DNA from: Gallispira sp964526435
GTDB lineage: Bacteria > Bacillota > Clostridia > Lachnospirales > CAG-274
Direction of reading: 5' to 3'
NCBI GenBank assembly: GCA_964526435.1
Contig: CAZGIC010000094.1
Span: 1-8,362 of the forward strand
Length of the DNA: 8,362 nt
Below are positions 6,452-8,362 of the stretch, piece after piece (the first letter of the stretch is position 1; each line of letters starts with the position of its first letter). A model generated the notes under the pieces. That model was not told the origin of the DNA. It ran no database searches and saw only the letters and a program-made list of their open reading frames with translations. A program made the translations under genes and the position numbers.

Positions 6452-7936
6452 TTACGCCGGTTCAAATGTTATATCCTCAGAACTGCCAAGTTCATCAAAA
6501 ACAGCTAAATCAGAAGTAACCATTCCCATTGAAATCACTTCCATAGTAAGGTTAGGTCTATCTGTCTGTGCATAAAATATTGCAACCGTATTATTTTCAG
6601 GGCAATAAGTAATATCTCCGTTTTCAAAATTCAGCTTGCCTTCCGTACTGCTTTCAATTTCATCTTCAATACCGCCATAATATTCTCTGCCGCCGTATCC
6701 TGCCATAGATATTGTCACAGGAAGCATTTCCATAAACTGCTCTGCTTCCGGAGTATTGTTAAGGTATCCTGTAAGAGTATAGTCACCTATTATTATATTA
6801 ATAGCTGTCTGTTCTTCCCTGTCCTCACTGCTTAAATTTAATCCCTGTATCCAGTCAGCAACATCACTTTCAACACTTACTATATTTCCGTTTACAATAT
6901 CCTCTGATTCAATAGCAATTCCGTTTGTATTTACATTTGCTCCCGTTGCATTTTCTTCAATAACTTCAAAACTGCTTCCGGCACCATATCCGTTATGTGT
7001 GCAAAATGGAATTATTGTCTTTCCTGAAAGATCATACTCTTCAATGAATGTTAAAATAACATTCGGCACAGTCATTGACCATACAGGATAACCAATAAAT
7101 ATAGTATCGTACTTCTCAATATTCTCAACATTGTTTTTTATAAGAGGTCTTGCACTTGCTCCCCTCTCAGTTCTTGCTTCTTCAATCACAGTTTCAAAAT
7201 CATCTGAATACAGCTCTTCCGTTTCAATTCTAAACAAATCACCGCCAACATTTTCCTGTATCATTTTTGCAGCAATTTCTGTAGTGCCGTATTTCTGTCC
7301 ATCTTCAATATAGATGCTGGCTGAAGTTGATGCATCTACATCTTCATCATAGTCAACACTTCCCCAAAGCGAAAAATAAGCAATAAGTATATTTGAATTG
7401 CTTGTGCTGTTGCTGTAGGAGCTTATTTCATTTAAATTTTCAGCATCATCAGTTGTATTACCTGATTCACCGCTTATTGTTATAATTTGTTCACTGCCAT
7501 CCCAGCTTACATCAAAGCCAAAACTCTCTGATATAAACCTTACAGGCAAAAACGTTCTTCCATTTAATATTACAGGCGGCGTATCAAGCACCTCTGCATT
7601 ATCATTTAATACAGCATTTGTACTGTCAATTGTAAGTATTATAGTATCATCATTATAATTTAATGTTATTATTCCCTGTTCGCTGTCCCAGTTTACACTT
7701 CCGCCCATTTCCTCTATTATCGCTCTGATTGGAACAAGAGTTCTTCCGTCGATTATAACCGGAGCTGTATCCGTCCCCTCATCAATTTCTTTCTCATCAC
7801 CATTTACTGTCATAATCGGATTTCCTATCTGTAGTACAATTGATACATTTTCATTTGTATCAGCTACACAGCTTACACTTATCGATACTGCCAGTACAGC
7901 ACATATCATAAAAATACATAAAACAGCTTTTTTCAT
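6452..7936 (-). CDS. Secreted three-domain protein: copper-amine-oxidase-N-like, flavodoxin-like and cyclophilin-like domains
   Basis: The protein has 494 residues. Residues 1 to about 25 form a signal peptide (MKKAVLCIFMICAVLAV); a Cys23 is present but the lipobox is poor. Residues about 40-155 hold two repeats of the copper-amine-oxidase N-terminal-like fold (DGRTLVPIRAI at 63-73, NGRTFLPVRFI at 125-135), typical of surface proteins in Clostridia. A Ser/Asn-rich linker leads to a flavodoxin-like domain (182-367) with NILIAYFSLWG, YDTIFIGYPVW (276-286) and TIIPFCTHNGYGAG (307-320). The usual compact SxTGNT phosphate loop is replaced by an expanded segment ending in GTTEIAAKMI. Residues about 377-494 resemble the cyclophilin-like domain (INIIIGDYTLTGYL, GYGGREYYGGI). 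It probably binds FMN and acts outside the membrane; its partner and reaction are unknown. AGGAGGTGG precedes the ATG at 7936. It is the second gene of the unit that begins with the MerR regulator. Confidence 0.85.
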   Translation of the reverse strand: MKKAVLCIFMICAVLAVSISVSCVADTNENVSIVLQIGNPIMTVNGDEKEIDEGTDTAPVIIDGRTLVPIRAIIEEMGGSVNWDSEQGIITLNYNDDTIILTIDSTNAVLNDNAEVLDTPPVILNGRTFLPVRFISESFGFDVSWDGSEQIITISGESGNTTDDAENLNEISSYSNSTSNSNILIAYFSLWGSVDYDEDVDASTSASIYIEDGQKYGTTEIAAKMIQENVGGDLFRIETEELYSDDFETVIEEARTERGASARPLIKNNVENIEKYDTIFIGYPVWSMTVPNVILTFIEEYDLSGKTIIPFCTHNGYGAGSSFEVIEENATGANVNTNGIAIESEDIVNGNIVSVESDVADWIQGLNLSSEDREEQTAINIIIGDYTLTGYLNNTPEAEQFMEMLPVTISMAGYGGREYYGGIEDEIESSTEGKLNFENGDITYCPENNTVAIFYAQTDRPNLTMEVISMGMVTSDLAVFDELGSSEDITFEPA

Positions 7937-7954
7937 TAAACCACCTCCTGTTTA

Positions 7955-8332
7955 TTATGACACTGCATAAATAACAGAATTCTTATCAAAATCATCAAAA
8001 TTTTCAATTTTGTTGTTAAGACATTCCAAAGAATGCTGTATATCATCCAGCTTGTCTGCAAGGTTTTTACTATATTTTATAAGCACATTTCTGCGTATCT
8101 CTTTTGCTGATTCACCCATACGGCAAAGTTCTATATACTCTTTAACCAGCTCCAGGGGTATATTAAGTTCCCTCATTGCAATAACCATTTCAAGCTTTTT
8201 ACAATCACTGTCCTTATAATTTCTTATGCCATTTTTATCTCTTTCTATATTAGTCAATATTTTAATCTTTTCATAATACCGCAAAGTTGTCTGAGATATA
8301 TTATATTTCTTGCTTATCTGAGATATTGTCAT
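7955..8332 (-). CDS. MerR-family transcriptional regulator
   Basis: A DNA-binding regulator of 125 residues. Residues 1-70 form the MerR winged helix-turn-helix: MTISQISKKYNISQTTLRYYE (recognition region with the signature LRYYE), the wing NGIRNYKDSD (34-43) and the helices MRELNIPLELVKEYIELC (53-70). Residues about 75-112 form the antiparallel coiled coil used for dimerisation. The short C-terminal tail has no metal-binding Cys pair; the cysteines (44, 70, 104) are scattered. Size and wing resemble the AdhR-like branch, which often controls adjacent oxidoreductase genes. AAAGGAG lies about 8 nt before the ATG at 8332. Its stop is 18 nt from the flavodoxin-domain gene, so the two are probably cotranscribed and the regulator may control that unit. 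The promoter lies largely beyond the right edge. The inducer is unknown. Confidence 0.9.
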   Translation of the reverse strand: MTISQISKKYNISQTTLRYYEKIKILTNIERDKNGIRNYKDSDCKKLEMVIAMRELNIPLELVKEYIELCRMGESAKEIRRNVLIKYSKNLADKLDDIQHSLECLNNKIENFDDFDKNSVIYAVS

Positions 8333-8362
8333 ATTGTTTTCTCCTTTCCTTAATACTATTTA

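Noticed and set aside
1..8362. CRISPR array, insertion sequence, tRNA or rRNA
   Set aside because: No regularly spaced repeats, transposase-like frames, terminal inverted repeats or structural-RNA signatures were seen on either strand.

Overview
The window looks like a chromosomal segment from a low-GC Gram-positive anaerobe, most likely a Clostridia or Lachnospiraceae-type bacterium. The evidence is the AT-rich composition, strong AGGAGG ribosome binding sites before nearly every gene, a lipoprotein solute-binding protein, and a secreted protein carrying a copper-amine-oxidase-N-terminal-like domain. Every gene I accept is on the minus strand, so transcription runs from the right edge to the left. 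A run of exactly 100 N (1063-1162) is an assembly gap.

Right block (8332 to 6452): a small MerR-family regulator is followed after about 18 bp by a secreted protein of 494 residues. That protein joins a paired copper-amine-oxidase-N-like domain, a flavodoxin-like domain and a C-terminal cyclophilin-like domain. A clear intrinsic terminator at 6434-6399 ends this unit.

Intergenic block (6451 to 6025, 427 bp, no gene): after the terminator there are two sigma70/sigma-A-type promoters facing the left block. Both carry a TTGACA -35 inside a shared AATTAA(G)TTATTGACA context. Between them lies a hairpin followed by six T, which looks like an attenuator or a terminator for a short transcript. A 26-bp imperfect dyad covers the core of the second promoter and is a candidate operator.

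Left block (6024 to 1): a tightly packed operon encodes a PII-family signalling protein, then the ATPase (PotA-like), two permeases (PotB- and PotC-like), a cytosolic YtcJ-type amidohydrolase and, across the gap, a PotD-like lipoprotein that runs off the left edge. At three successive junctions the stop codon is TAG and overlaps or abuts the next Shine-Dalgarno sequence, which suggests translational coupling.

Working model (inference): this is a nitrogen-status-gated importer. The lipoprotein captures a small cationic or amide-type nitrogen compound, PotABC imports it, and the amidohydrolase cleaves it in the cytosol. The dedicated PII protein, which has lost the classical uridylylation tyrosine, would adjust transport according to 2-oxoglutarate and ATP/ADP. 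The most interesting points are the PII-transporter-amidohydrolase combination, the departures of PotD from the spermidine pocket, the PII T-loop changes, and the compact double-promoter control region.
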